Source of the DNA: Natribacillus halophilus
GTDB taxonomy: Bacteria; Bacillota; Bacilli; Bacillales; Marinococcaceae
DNA length: 64,000 bases
Assembly: GCF_900100185.1 (NCBI RefSeq)
Contig: NZ_FNEN01000002.1
Location: 298,249-362,248, forward strand
Direction of reading: 5' to 3'
The notes beneath the pieces were generated by a model, which did not search any database, was not told the origin of the DNA, and saw nothing but the letters and a program-made list of their open reading frames with translations. Shown here one piece after another: positions 19,902-28,074 of the stretch (the first letter of the stretch is position 1; each line of letters starts with the position of its first letter). The position numbers and the translations under genes are program-made.

Positions 19902-20223
19902 ATGAAAGATAACCGGATTTAGTGCTGGTTCACCGAGACCGCTTTTCTGAAGTAGTGAAAAAAAGAGGCCTCATCGGAGCTCCCAATCTTGTCGTGGAAA
20001 TTTTATCACCTTCTTCCGTAAAAAGAGACAGGGAAAGCAAGATGCGCTCCTATGCCACTTACAAAGTCCCGGAATTCTGGATCGTCGACCCCGCAAATGA
20101 GGCGCTTGAACAATACCTTATGTATACACCGGGGATGACGACATTCAATCAGAACAACTCCAGTGTGTTTCCTTTACCATCAATGACATATTGGAAAATA
20201 TCCCAGAGATCACAGAAGAGTGA
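19902..20223 (+). pseudogene. Uma2 family (DUF820) endonuclease remnant
   Basis: A ribosome site (GGAGG) and ATGAAAGATAA are joined out of frame to the middle of a Uma2-type gene. From CCG at 19913 the reading is PDLVLVHRDRF, then GAPNLVVEILSPSS and YKVPEFWIVDP, the PD-(D/E)XK-like core. Near 20120 the frame shifts, and the C-terminus FTINDILENIPEITEE ends at TGA 20221-20223. So the gene has lost about 70 N-terminal residues by deletion and has one internal frameshift. Uma2 genes are common, scattered and often decayed in Bacillaceae. Confidence 0.85.
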
Positions 20224-20237
20224 ACCTTGCCACCCTT

Positions 20238-20672
20238 TCAAAGGCTTTTCACAAATCCAACACTCTTTTCCGCGAAGCCATATTTTTTATAAAACATGTG
20301 CGCATTTGAACGCTCTGATCGATCCCCACTATTTAAGGCCATCACATCTGCTCCTATTGTTTTCGCCCAATGTTCTGCTGCTTGCATGAGTGATTTTCCT
20401 ATTCCCAAATTTTGATAGTTGTTATCTACTACATTCACTACGATACGAACATAGATGCCATCCCTTTCATAGAAAAAGCTTTTGATTAACCCGATCATCC
20501 CGACAGTTTTACCGTCATGTACAGCGATTAAGGTATGATAATCAGGGTGGGATGTGATCTCACGTAATCTCGTTTCCATTTTTTGCGCCGTGGTCGGATA
20601 CCCCAAATGTTGCATCAATTCAGCACATTCAGCTGCATCATTTACCGTTGCTTTTCTGACCTCCACACTCAT
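20238..20672 (-). CDS. GNAT family N-acetyltransferase
   Basis: 144-residue acetyl-CoA-dependent acyltransferase. The N-terminal VEVRKATVNDAAECAELM and the acetyl-CoA loop NYQNLGIGKSLMQAAE are typical, followed by YKKYGFAEKSVGF. The ATG overlaps the stop codon of the MOSC gene (ATGA), so the two are translationally coupled. Substrate unknown. Confidence 0.9.
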   Translation of the reverse strand: MSVEVRKATVNDAAECAELMQHLGYPTTAQKMETRLREITSHPDYHTLIAVHDGKTVGMIGLIKSFFYERDGIYVRIVVNVVDNNYQNLGIGKSLMQAAEHWAKTIGADVMALNSGDRSERSNAHMFYKKYGFAEKSVGFVKSL

Positions 20673-21118
20673 ATCCCCTGATCATCCAGTAACTCGATTT
20701 TGTCGCCCCGTCGAATCAGACCATCACTCAATACTTTTCCGAAAGCACCGCCACGCCACTCCGGAAACATCGTATCCTTTAAACCGGGAAGGGCTTCATC
20801 CATTTGCCGACAAGGTTTGGTTTCTCCATATATCTCAATGCTGCTATCTCCGATACGAAGAATTTTTCCACGACTTTCCTGCAGAGACACGCCACTAATC
20901 AGCAAATTGGCGCGTCGACGCGAAGGATCCAGAGAGGCGCCCAATTCGTTCATCATTTTCTCCCATATCTCCTCTTCAATGATCGTCACCTGACGACGGC
21001 CTCCCTGATTGGCATTTCCCGCGATCCCCTTATCTTTTTCCAAAATCGCTTCTTCGACTTGGTCCATGGGCCCTCCCTTCACGCGTTTAATCCATATGTT
21101 TCTAAGTTGACTGTGCAT
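20669..21118 (-). CDS. MOSC domain-containing protein
   Basis: 149-residue protein with a MOSC beta-barrel, the fold of molybdenum-cofactor sulfurase C-termini and of YiiM/YuaD. The conserved cysteine is in ETKPCRQMDE, and RRRANLLISGV and WRGGAFGKVLSDG are also MOSC-like. Such proteins handle sulfur on molybdopterin or detoxify N-hydroxylated bases. AAGGAG lies about ten bases before the ATG. Coupled to the downstream acetyltransferase. Confidence 0.88.
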   Translation of the reverse strand: MHSQLRNIWIKRVKGGPMDQVEEAILEKDKGIAGNANQGGRRQVTIIEEEIWEKMMNELGASLDPSRRRANLLISGVSLQESRGKILRIGDSSIEIYGETKPCRQMDEALPGLKDTMFPEWRGGAFGKVLSDGLIRRGDKIELLDDQGI

Positions 21119-21169
21119 ACCATACCTGCTCCTTAAGAATTCTTTCCTCTCATCTTATAACGGGCAAAA

Positions 21170-21195
21170 ACTCCCTGCAACATTTGCAGGGAGTG
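21170..21195 (-). terminator. Intrinsic terminator after the 21198 gene
   Basis: CTCCCTGCAA / TTGCAGGGAG with a three-base loop, followed on the minus strand by TTTTTG. Confidence 0.85.
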
Positions 21196-21197
21196 AT

Positions 21198-21539
21198 TCA
21201 TTCTAATAAACGATTTATTTTGTCTTCTATTCGCTTTGCCTTTTCCTCGTATTGTGAATCCTGGAAATGATCTCGCAAAGCTATAATATCTTTATATTCG
21301 TCCAGTAATGCGTCAATCTGCTCACGCGTTTCTAAATGGGAGTGAACTTTTTCAAGCTCTCTTTCAGGGATCCATGGGACCAGCTCCCCTTTATTCCGTT
21401 CCGACCTTATGTCATACCAGACACCGATCCCGATCATTCTGACTTCTTCAACCGTAAAAATGGAATGAAAAATATTATCTGCCACGCCAAAAAATTGTCG
21501 GGCCAAAAGAACACGGTCACCGGCCACAAATTTGTTCAT
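21198..21539 (-). CDS. Hypothetical protein with SH3-like N-terminus
   Basis: 113-residue protein that I do not recognise. The N-terminal half (FVAGDRVLLARQFFGVADN ... TVEEVRMIGIGVWYDIRS) has the strand pattern of a small SH3/KOW-like barrel. The C-terminal half is a charged helical, probably coiled-coil segment. The start at 21539 is chosen because AAGGGTG lies eight bases before it; a longer form from 21560 lacks a site. It ends in a good terminator and stands next to the TnpB element. Confidence 0.75.
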   Translation of the reverse strand: MNKFVAGDRVLLARQFFGVADNIFHSIFTVEEVRMIGIGVWYDIRSERNKGELVPWIPERELEKVHSHLETREQIDALLDEYKDIIALRDHFQDSQYEEKAKRIEDKINRLLE

Positions 21540-21647
21540 GATTTTTACACCCTTATACATGAAATTTGTAGGGTGTATATTATGTCAAAAGGAGTCATTT
21601 TATGCATAAAAATCCCTCTTGAGGTTTACGGGCAATTGCCAGAACGC

Positions 21648-23070
21648 CCCTTATTGAAATAAGGGGATGAATGGCAAGGTCTTTTTGAATACAACGTTGA
21701 AAAATCAGTTATTTAGGTTGTGTTACGAACAATAGTTTGGTATAATGGTTGTTAAAGGGAGGTGAACAACCATGGCGATTCAAACCATCCTCGTTCAACT
21801 GAAAAACCCGTCAAAATCGAAACAAAAGCAATGGTTATATGAACAACAAGTATTTGCTTCCACGGTAAATACATGCGTGGAGAGAATAAATAATGGTGAA
21901 AAACTCTCGTCCAAAAATGTGGATGCCGATTTAAAGGCCGCCATTAAAAATGAAGCGATTCGTTTAGCTAAACAAGCTGTCACTGACTTCAAAGAGCAAA
22001 AGGCAAAAAACATTCCTACTTTTAAAAACTCTCTAGGTGTTAGGATTAATGGCCAGAATTGGAACACCGTCGAAAAGAATGGTCGCTGGTATATGTCCTT
22101 CACCGGCAATCAAGGAAAGAAAACCCTTCCGGTTGTGGAAAGTAGCGACGTAAAGACATTTTTCCCATGGTTAACCAAAAAACATAATGATTATCGTGGC
22201 ACGATCCAGTTGTTGAGGAAAGGCCGTCATTGGTATATGGCGATCCCTATCCAAGTATCTTCTCCATTAGATCGAGACATAAATCTGCAGGCCTATACCC
22301 CTATCGGTGTAGATGTCGGTTTAAGACATCTGGCTGTGCTTTCCGAACCGATATCAGGCCAGCGACAATTTTTCTCCGGTAAAGAAGTGGGTTATATCCG
22401 TCGTCACTTCCGTTCCCTGCGACGTTCGTTAGGTAAGAAGAAGGCTCAGCGAGCCATTGAACGTGTAGGTCAAAAAGAGAAACGCTGGATGAAAGACTAT
22501 AATCGGAAATTAGCCAAAGCCATTGTCGATTTTGCTATGCAATTTGATCGACCGCTCATTAAAATGGAAGCTTTGGATGATATCCGCAAAACCGCAAAAT
22601 CAATGAAAAAAGCGGATAGAACGATTCATTCCTGGGCGTTTTATCAATTGAAACGGTTCATTAAAGAGCGGGCGGCCAAGCATAACATCCCTGTGGTTGA
22701 TATAAATCCATACAAAACCAGCCAAACCTGTTTTGGATGTGGGCATGCAGAAAAAGACAATCGACATCGGGATAGATTCCAATGCACAAGCTGCGGGCAT
22801 AAAGCGCACGCTGATATGAATGCTGCGAATAATATAGCAACAAGCACGAGCTTGGCGGTGTAGGACTAAGTCCGATAGACCAAGTGCCTATGCAGTACAA
22901 GCTGACATAGGAGCCTCACTGTGGCATGAGGTATGGTTGTCGCGTCGAATGTGGGTCCGAAAGGGAACAACGGGGCTACTAGCCTGAACGGTATGTGCCC
23001 TCCACAGGAGCGAGCAACCCCCTTTTCATCCACATGGATGCTCGGTATTTTAATACCGAGAGGATGTCAC
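21648..23070 (+). mobile_element. IS1341/IS605-like element with tnpB only
   Basis: A putative left-end hairpin (CCCCTTA / TAAGGGG, 21649-21668) lies upstream of tnpB. A right-end hairpin is formed by CTCGGTATT / AATACCGAG at 23041-23060, followed by AGGATGTCAC. There is no tnpA transposase, so it cannot move by itself. The exact ends are estimates from hairpin positions. Confidence 0.65.
21772..22863 (+). CDS. tnpB: RNA-guided endonuclease TnpB (IS200/IS605 family)
   Basis: 363-residue nuclease of the kind ancestral to Cas12. It is guided by an RNA from the right end of its element and helps keep the element in the genome. The three RuvC catalytic acids are present: Asp181 in IGVDVGLRHLAV, Glu266 in IKMEALDDI and Asp348 in AHADMNAANN. 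The zinc ribbon has Cys320, Cys323, Cys338 and Cys341 (CFGCG, CTSCG). The family is normally 360-420 residues, so this is complete and probably active. GGGAGGTGA precedes the ATG. No TnpA is encoded nearby. Confidence 0.93.
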   Translation: MAIQTILVQLKNPSKSKQKQWLYEQQVFASTVNTCVERINNGEKLSSKNVDADLKAAIKNEAIRLAKQAVTDFKEQKAKNIPTFKNSLGVRINGQNWNTVEKNGRWYMSFTGNQGKKTLPVVESSDVKTFFPWLTKKHNDYRGTIQLLRKGRHWYMAIPIQVSSPLDRDINLQAYTPIGVDVGLRHLAVLSEPISGQRQFFSGKEVGYIRRHFRSLRRSLGKKKAQRAIERVGQKEKRWMKDYNRKLAKAIVDFAMQFDRPLIKMEALDDIRKTAKSMKKADRTIHSWAFYQLKRFIKERAAKHNIPVVDINPYKTSQTCFGCGHAEKDNRHRDRFQCTSCGHKAHADMNAANNIATSTSLAV

Positions 23071-23090
23071 GTAGCGTCATGGTTTATGAT
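22830..23090 (+). ncRNA. Predicted TnpB guide RNA (omegaRNA/reRNA)
   Basis: In this family the guide RNA is transcribed through the 3' end of tnpB to the element's right end, and its last 16-20 bases come from flanking DNA. Downstream of tnpB is a G+C-rich, structured non-coding stretch (22864-23069) ending in the right-end hairpin. The flank beginning near 23071 (GTAGCGTCATGG...) would be the guide. Boundaries are inferred, not measured. Confidence 0.5.
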
Positions 23091-23112
23091 GATGATTGTC
23101 AGGGGGTGCTCC

Positions 23113-23250
23113 ATGGAATATACAGTGAACAAATTGGCGCGATTGTCAAGTGTTAGTGGTCGAACGATTCGCTACTATGATCAAATCGGATTGCTCAAGC
23201 CGGCCCGTATAAATTCCTCCGGTTATCGAATTTACGGGACGCGATTTTGA
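23113..23250 (+). pseudogene. MerR family regulator, N-terminal fragment
   Basis: AGGGGGTG precedes an ATG that opens a MerR helix-turn-helix (VNKLARLSSVSGRTIRYYDQ, then IGLLKPARINSSGYRIYG). The frame stops after 45 residues at TGA, just past the first DNA-binding helices and wing. Intact MerR proteins need 100 or more residues, so this is a remnant. The TnpB element ends about 40 bases upstream. A -10-like TATGAT at 23085 and a dyad-like GTCACGTAGCGTCA at 23066 suggest the element sits against the old MerR promoter. Confidence 0.8.
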
Positions 23251-23307
23251 TTTATTTGGGTAAAAAATAGACGAAGATGGAATAAGTGCATGTTGCTGAA
23301 CATTCAC

Positions 23308-23367
23308 TTATTCCGGCTTATACAGCAACTCAATCATATTTCCTTCCGGATCCTCGAACTCATGCCC
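23308..23367 (-). pseudogene. Glyoxalase/VOC protein, C-terminal remnant
   Basis: The minus strand encodes GHEFEDPEGNMIELLYKPE followed by TAA. This is the usual C-terminal strand of vicinal-oxygen-chelate proteins, including the metal-ligand Glu. Nothing upstream continues it: the neighbouring acetyltransferase ends at once. Only about 19 codons remain. Confidence 0.7.
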
Positions 23368-23368
23368 T

Positions 23369-23779
23369 CTAATACTTTCTAAACATCCCCTGTGATCCGG
23401 GATAGGTGTTCTTAAATCCAAATTGTTCATAAAGTTTGTTGGCTGAGCCATCAGCGATCAGACTGACATAAGAACCGGGATATGTATTTTGCTCCAGAAA
23501 GTCCATGAGCTCCGTCATAATCACCTTTGCTAGCCCCTGCCCCTGATAGCTTGGTTTTACGACGATATCAACGATCTGAAAAAAAGCGCCGCCGTCACCG
23601 ATGACTCGACCCATCCCAATCAATGTTTTTTGATCGTATATACATACTGCACACAATGAATTTTTCAGACCAACGGTTGCGGCTTCCTGTGACTTTACAC
23701 TTATGCCACCTTCCAAACGCAAATCGTTATATTCAGTAGGATCCGGCGGTTCTTTGCTGATTGTGAATTTGTCGTTCAT
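23369..23779 (-). CDS. GNAT family N-acetyltransferase
   Basis: 136-residue acyltransferase with the acetyl-CoA signature VVKPSYQGQGLAKVIM and a C-terminal KLYEQFGFKNTYPGSQGMF. The N-terminus begins IS-KEPPDPTEYNDLR, as in the YjcF/YitI-like group. GGAGGAAAACAAC precedes the ATG. Its last codons abut the VOC remnant. Substrate unknown. Confidence 0.88.
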   Translation of the reverse strand: MNDKFTISKEPPDPTEYNDLRLEGGISVKSQEAATVGLKNSLCAVCIYDQKTLIGMGRVIGDGGAFFQIVDIVVKPSYQGQGLAKVIMTELMDFLEQNTYPGSYVSLIADGSANKLYEQFGFKNTYPGSQGMFRKY

Positions 23780-23986
23780 TGTTGTTTTCCTCCGTATACT
23801 CAGGTTGATCGTCCATATGGTAGTTTACATGATAGTCTCACACAAAGAAAGAGCGCAATCGTGAATTCGATTAACGCGCCTGTTCAAGGAACAATACTCC
23901 TATAGGAATATTTCAAAAACAGTGATAGTATGGATATACTCTGGAAAACATACGTGGCCAGAGACAAAAATATGGAGGTTAGTAAA

Positions 23987-24724
23987 ATGCAAAATATAAA
24001 GCAGGCTACTGAACTCAAGGAACAATTGGATCGTCAACGACCTCTTGATGCTGTAACCGTTCAGCGCTTGAAAGAGGACTTTTTCATTAGAAACACATAT
24101 CACAGCAATGCAATTGAAGGAAACACACTGACGATTTATGAAACAAAAGCGATCCTTGAGGATGGCATAACCGTTGGAAACGGAAAGACACTCCGAGAGC
24201 ATATGGAAGTCATTAACCATCGGGATGCCATTCAGTACGTAGAAAGTGTGATCACGCGACCACTGACAGAATACCTCATTCGTAATATCCATTCCTTGAT
24301 TTTAAGAGGGATTGATACGGATCATGCGGGAGCGTACCGCCGTCAAGACGTGGTCATTACAGGCGCATCACACTCGGTCACTGCACATGTTAAAATAGCT
24401 GAGGACATGGAGGAACTGATACGTTGGTATACCTCCGCCGTAAAGAACAAGCATGACCATCCCATTGAAATTGCGTCCATGCTTCATAGCAAGTTCGTAA
24501 ACATCCATCCTTTCTTGGATGGCAATGGACGAACGGGGCGTCTGTTGATGAATTTTGAGCTAATGAGAGCTGGATACCTCCCGGTTATCATCCAAGTGGA
24601 TGATCGGGAAAAATATTATGAGGCACTGGATCATGCTGGTGTGAACAATGACTATACGATGCTTATTGATATGGTGGCATCTTTAGAAGTAGGTGCATTA
24701 GAGAAGTATTTGGAATTGTTATAA
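23987..24724 (+). CDS. Fic family protein with its own inhibitory helix
   Basis: 245-residue protein predicted to AMPylate (or otherwise modify) a target protein. The Fic core motif HPFLDGNGRTGR (about 174-185) is complete. An N-terminal inhibitory motif SNAIEGN (about 40-46, pattern S-x3-E-G) marks a class II Fic, in which the Glu blocks ATP until displaced. GGAGG lies eight bases before the ATG at 23987. No separate antitoxin gene is needed or seen. Possible target and trigger are unknown. Confidence 0.9.
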   Translation: MQNIKQATELKEQLDRQRPLDAVTVQRLKEDFFIRNTYHSNAIEGNTLTIYETKAILEDGITVGNGKTLREHMEVINHRDAIQYVESVITRPLTEYLIRNIHSLILRGIDTDHAGAYRRQDVVITGASHSVTAHVKIAEDMEELIRWYTSAVKNKHDHPIEIASMLHSKFVNIHPFLDGNGRTGRLLMNFELMRAGYLPVIIQVDDREKYYEALDHAGVNNDYTMLIDMVASLEVGALEKYLELL

Positions 24725-24822
24725 TGCTAGAGTCAGCATCTCTGTCATTAAGAGCGATCTACCCATTGTGACGGGCGCTTTTATTCAATTAAGGTACCCG
24801 TTAACGGAATAGTCCTTTGATA

Positions 24823-24951
24823 TTATTCCTTTAATTGTTTATTTTTACGGTGCAAAAAAATAATGCTTTGCACGATCAATATTCCGATACCGACTGTAAA
24901 AGCTACGACAATGGAGAAATAAATGATTTGCAAAATAGCTGCCCCCCCCAT
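24823..24951 (-). CDS. Small membrane protein, 42 residues
   Basis: The minus strand carries a GGGTGAGG ribosome site seven bases before an ATG that opens a 42-codon frame ending at TAA 24823. The product has one long hydrophobic helix (LQIIYFSIVVAFTVGIGILI) and a basic tail (HRKNKQLKE). A run of seven G after the ATG could slip. I do not recognise the family. It is convergent with the Fic gene. Confidence 0.6.
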   Translation of the reverse strand: MGGAAILQIIYFSIVVAFTVGIGILIVQSIIFLHRKNKQLKE

Positions 24952-25206
24952 TAATAATCCTCACCCTTTCGTATCAAAGATTAACAAATGGATGGATGCC
25001 TAACAATATCACTCACAGACTAGCAGAGGAATGCGTCATCCTTGTTCCGCATAAGCGCTCGTTTCTTGAATAAGCCAAGATCTCTTATTAGCGTGAGGCG
25101 GAATTAATACTTTGCCCCAAATATTCCACTATCATCTAATTGGACGTCTGGGATTAGTTAACGGTCTACACAACCAGCGATATCGATCTTATTTTTAATA
25201 AAAGTC
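24952..25206. other. Intergenic stretch before the ECF sigma gene
   Basis: No gene is supported. It contains a degenerate copy of a motif seen several times in gaps of this window (ATAAGCGCTCGTTTCTTGAATAAG-like, near 25051), split here only by position. No hairpin with a T-run was seen. Confidence 0.4.
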
Positions 25207-25230
25207 ATCCATTCCTATCAAACAAACGAA
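25207..25230 (+). promoter_or_regulatory. Candidate ECF promoter of the sigma/anti-sigma operon
   Basis: ATCC (25207-25210), 16 bases, CGAA (25227-25230). The same layout, ATCCA-N15-CGWA, precedes the 28075 and 29778 genes of this cluster. The implied start site is about 30 bases before the sigma ATG, so the operon would be autoregulated. Confidence 0.6.
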
Positions 25231-25266
25231 TTATCGGTAGGGAGGTGAAGAAAGGAGAGCTTTCTT

Positions 25267-25851
25267 ATGGCGAGTGAGGAACCTTCTGAGCAGCAATTAA
25301 TTGAGCAAATCGTCAATAAGGATCCTCAAGCACTCGAACAGCTTTATCATCGGTATGAACGGCCGATTTATGCTTTTGCTTACCGACTGGTAGGAGAAGA
25401 GATGATGGCTGAAGAAGTGATGCAAGAATTATTTTTACGTGTATGGAACTCGGCCTATCGGTATGATTCGGATAAAGCCAAATTCAGTACATGGATGTTC
25501 ACATTAACGCGGAACATTTCCATTGATCTTATCCGAAAGAAGGGAAGAAGAGTTTCAGATCATCCCGTAGAGGATCAAACACTCCAGACCGTCAAAGATA
25601 CTTCGCAAAATGTTGAAGAGCACATGGAGGATCAAATGCTGGCGGATGACATTAAAGAAGCGCTACAAGCATTAAATGGCCAGCAACAAGACATTGTAGA
25701 ATGGATCTATTTTCAAGGGTACACACAACAGGAAGTGGCTGACACATACGCTATCCCATTAGGAACCGTAAAAAGCAGAGCAAGGCTAGCCCTCAAAAAT
25801 CTCCAGAAGCATATGGCTCCAAACCAAAAAGAAGGGAGGGGAAGGGCATGA
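25267..25851 (+). CDS. ECF RNA polymerase sigma factor
   Basis: 194-residue extracytoplasmic-function sigma factor. Region 2 spans about 20-90 (YHRYERPIYAFAYRLVG, MQELFLRVW, FSTWMFTLTRNISIDLIRKK). Region 4 spans about 130-185 (YTQQEVADTYAIPLGTVKSR). The ribosome site is AAAGGAG. Its stop codon overlaps the ATG of the anti-sigma gene (ATGA). It probably controls the sortase and surface-protein genes that follow, since three promoters in the cluster share a motif. Confidence 0.94.
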   Translation: MASEEPSEQQLIEQIVNKDPQALEQLYHRYERPIYAFAYRLVGEEMMAEEVMQELFLRVWNSAYRYDSDKAKFSTWMFTLTRNISIDLIRKKGRRVSDHPVEDQTLQTVKDTSQNVEEHMEDQMLADDIKEALQALNGQQQDIVEWIYFQGYTQQEVADTYAIPLGTVKSRARLALKNLQKHMAPNQKEGRGRA

Positions 25852-26708
25852 GTCACCATCAACAATCGGAAAATGTGGAAATGTACGTTCTAGGTGGATT
25901 GACAGACGAAGAACAACAAACATTTGAAGATCATCTGCAGAGCTGTTCGGAATGTCAAGAAAAAGTTCGTGAATTTCAAGACGTCGTTGGTTTATTGCCG
26001 CTTACGTCAGAGCCTGTGGAACCTCCACCCGGGATGAAAGACCGTGTGCTTGGCCACGTATTAGGAGATGATCAACAAGACGACGTTGATGAAGACCAAG
26101 AGAGAGCTACCCCTTCCTCTCCTGTAAAGACATCCGCCCGTAGGAGTCATTGGGGACGATTCGGGGTGATCGGTGTAAGTGCAGCAGCGCTTCTGTTAGG
26201 CATTTTTTCCGTACAACAACAAGGACAAATCAATGAACTTCAGCAGGAACTTGCGGCGACCGAAAATGAACTCGAGGACGCCCAAACCGATTTATTGGCA
26301 ACAGAGGAGCAATTAAGCCAGACGCAAGAAGAGTTGGATGAAGCGGTCGTTTCCCTGGATGACCCCATGCAGTTCAACGATGTTGTCGAGTTAGCCCCAG
26401 CAGCTGAGGACATTGTGGCGGAAGGTTTGGCTACGATTGTCGTCGATTCCGACGGGACGCACTTAATGGTGCAGGCGGACGACATGCCAGAGTTGGAAGG
26501 CAATGAAGCTTTTCAAGTATGGTTGATGGAAGATGGGCAGCCGGTGAATGCCGGAACCTTCCATACGGAAGCAGGCCAGGGAGCCCTACATTATACGTTT
26601 GAACAAGATAATTACGATACGATTGCCATTACTCTTGAACCTGACGCAGACGGCGATGAACCTAGAGGCGATATGATATTGGCAGCAGAATTGACCGAGG
26701 AATTGTGA
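25848..26708 (+). CDS. Membrane anti-sigma factor with RskA-type domain
   Basis: 286-residue single-pass protein that holds the partner sigma factor at the membrane. The cytosolic zinc-binding anti-sigma motif has His29, Cys33 and Cys36 (HLQSCSEC). A membrane helix lies at about 103-121 (GRFGVIGVSAAALLLGIFSV). A coiled coil (about 126-169) leads into an extracytoplasmic RskA/anti-sigma-K domain (about 171-286, with EAFQVWLMEDGQPVNAGTF). This class is usually released by regulated proteolysis. It ends at a strong terminator. Confidence 0.93.
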   Translation: MSHHQQSENVEMYVLGGLTDEEQQTFEDHLQSCSECQEKVREFQDVVGLLPLTSEPVEPPPGMKDRVLGHVLGDDQQDDVDEDQERATPSSPVKTSARRSHWGRFGVIGVSAAALLLGIFSVQQQGQINELQQELAATENELEDAQTDLLATEEQLSQTQEELDEAVVSLDDPMQFNDVVELAPAAEDIVAEGLATIVVDSDGTHLMVQADDMPELEGNEAFQVWLMEDGQPVNAGTFHTEAGQGALHYTFEQDNYDTIAITLEPDADGDEPRGDMILAAELTEEL

Positions 26709-26714
26709 TTTAAA

Positions 26715-26752
26715 AATGCCGTAACCATGACAACTATGGTTACGGCATTTGG
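26715..26752 (+). terminator. Terminator after the anti-sigma gene (bidirectional)
   Basis: Perfect stem AAATGCCGTAACCAT / ATGGTTACGGCATTT with a seven-base loop. Confidence 0.93.
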
Positions 26753-26779
26753 TCTGAAAAGGGTTTTCCCCGATTTATT

Positions 26780-26980
26780 TTATACACTTACTTGTGCTCT
26801 CTCCTCCTTCGAGAACTGACTGTCTTGGAGTTCTTTATAGAAACCGCCTTTTGAGAGCAGTTCCTCATGGCTGCCTTGCTCGATGATTTTTCCTTGGTTC
26901 ATGACCAAGATCAGAGCTGCGTCGCGAGTCGTGGACAGCCTGTGTGCAATGATGAAACTCGTTCTTTCATTATCTTTCAC
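26780..26980 (-). pseudogene. ABC exporter ATPase, C-terminal fragment
   Basis: About 65 codons match only the end of an ABC exporter ATP-binding domain: [15 protein letters not shown] (the H-loop region), then [18 protein letters not shown] and [13 protein letters not shown]. The Walker motifs, signature and membrane domain are missing, because the sequence upstream switches to the end of the sortase gene. It is a 3' remnant of an LmrA/YheH-type transporter. Confidence 0.85.
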
Positions 26981-27013
26981 CTCATTCCAGACAAGTCAAA
27001 AACTCGTACCTTC

Positions 27014-27997
27014 CTACTCTTCACTTACTTTCTCAGAGGGCTCCGACTCTTGGCCGTGAATGTCAACGGAAGTGATATAATAGCTGTGTTCGGAAGGATC
27101 AGCTGCCGTGTCAGAGATGCGCTTGCGTTCATGGACAGAGACGCTTTCCACTTGTTCAAATTCACCTTTGTCATCTCCTAGCTCACCCCGATAAACGCGA
27201 TAGCCGGCCACATCGTCATTGTCGACGGCGTGCCAGGAAACAAATGAATCATTCACTTCCACATTTGTAGGAGCATCCGGCGCTTCCTGTTCAATATCGC
27301 TTTTTTCTTCATCCAATTCCGCATAAACCACGAGCCGCTCATCGTGTGTTCCTTCCTCTTCGTTAAATGTTCCAGCGCAAGTAATCAAGTTTAAATGACT
27401 TGTGTCGCCGCTGGAACCAAAAATATCATCCATGGGGGCTTCCCCCAGGGGATAACTTTCTTGTGTCCTGACGGTAAAGATTAATGCTTTTCCTTCTTCA
27501 TCGCTCACGATAATCTCATCTCCGTCCGCCAAATCCTCTAAATCAAAGAAAATGGCCGGCCCCTCATAGCTATCCACGTGACCTGCCATCACAGCATTGC
27601 CGGTTGCCCCGGGCTTTGTTCCGGGCTCGAACCAGGCCACGCCATCCTCATCCGAAGGCACGCCCATTTGCCCATTATCAAGGATCCCCACCTCTTCGAT
27701 GTCAGTTTCTACATCAATGGCAGGAATGTCAATGGATGCAGGGGTGATACCTTCATTATTTTGATCAGGTTGTTGCGAATCACTTGCGGTTGCATCTAAT
27801 CTGTTAAATTCTTCGGAAAGTGTCCCTTCGAGTTCCGTGGAAATATCTATACGTTCACCCTGATTATCTTCACCCCATTCTTCCTCTTCCTCTGCATCAA
27901 CAAATGGGAAGATACCCATTTGAAAACCCATGGGCAAGAGTACGAGCAGACTCATCGATAAAAGCATGAGAATCTTTTTTTTCAATTGTATGCTCAT
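27014..27997 (-). CDS. Class F-like sortase with C-terminal Fn3-like domain
   Basis: 327-residue cysteine transpeptidase that attaches exported proteins to the wall. After a membrane anchor (about 8-31) and acidic linker, the sortase domain carries the triad His140 (AGHVDS), Cys207 (LITCAG) and Arg221 (ERLVVYAEL). A fibronectin III-like segment (about 240-327, with YRVYRGEL and YYITSVDIHGQES) follows, an unusual addition. The start at 27997 is chosen for its GAGGG site. It lies 20 bases after the MPETG protein gene, in the same operon, so that protein is the likely substrate. Confidence 0.88.
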   Translation of the reverse strand: MSIQLKKKILMLLSMSLLVLLPMGFQMGIFPFVDAEEEEEWGEDNQGERIDISTELEGTLSEEFNRLDATASDSQQPDQNNEGITPASIDIPAIDVETDIEEVGILDNGQMGVPSDEDGVAWFEPGTKPGATGNAVMAGHVDSYEGPAIFFDLEDLADGDEIIVSDEEGKALIFTVRTQESYPLGEAPMDDIFGSSGDTSHLNLITCAGTFNEEEGTHDERLVVYAELDEEKSDIEQEAPDAPTNVEVNDSFVSWHAVDNDDVAGYRVYRGELGDDKGEFEQVESVSVHERKRISDTAADPSEHSYYITSVDIHGQESEPSEKVSEE

Positions 27998-28074
27998 ATT
28001 GGTGACCCTCATTTCTTGACCAAAACCAGTCATGAAACTAAAGGGAGGAATCATCCTCCCTTATATTCTTCTTT

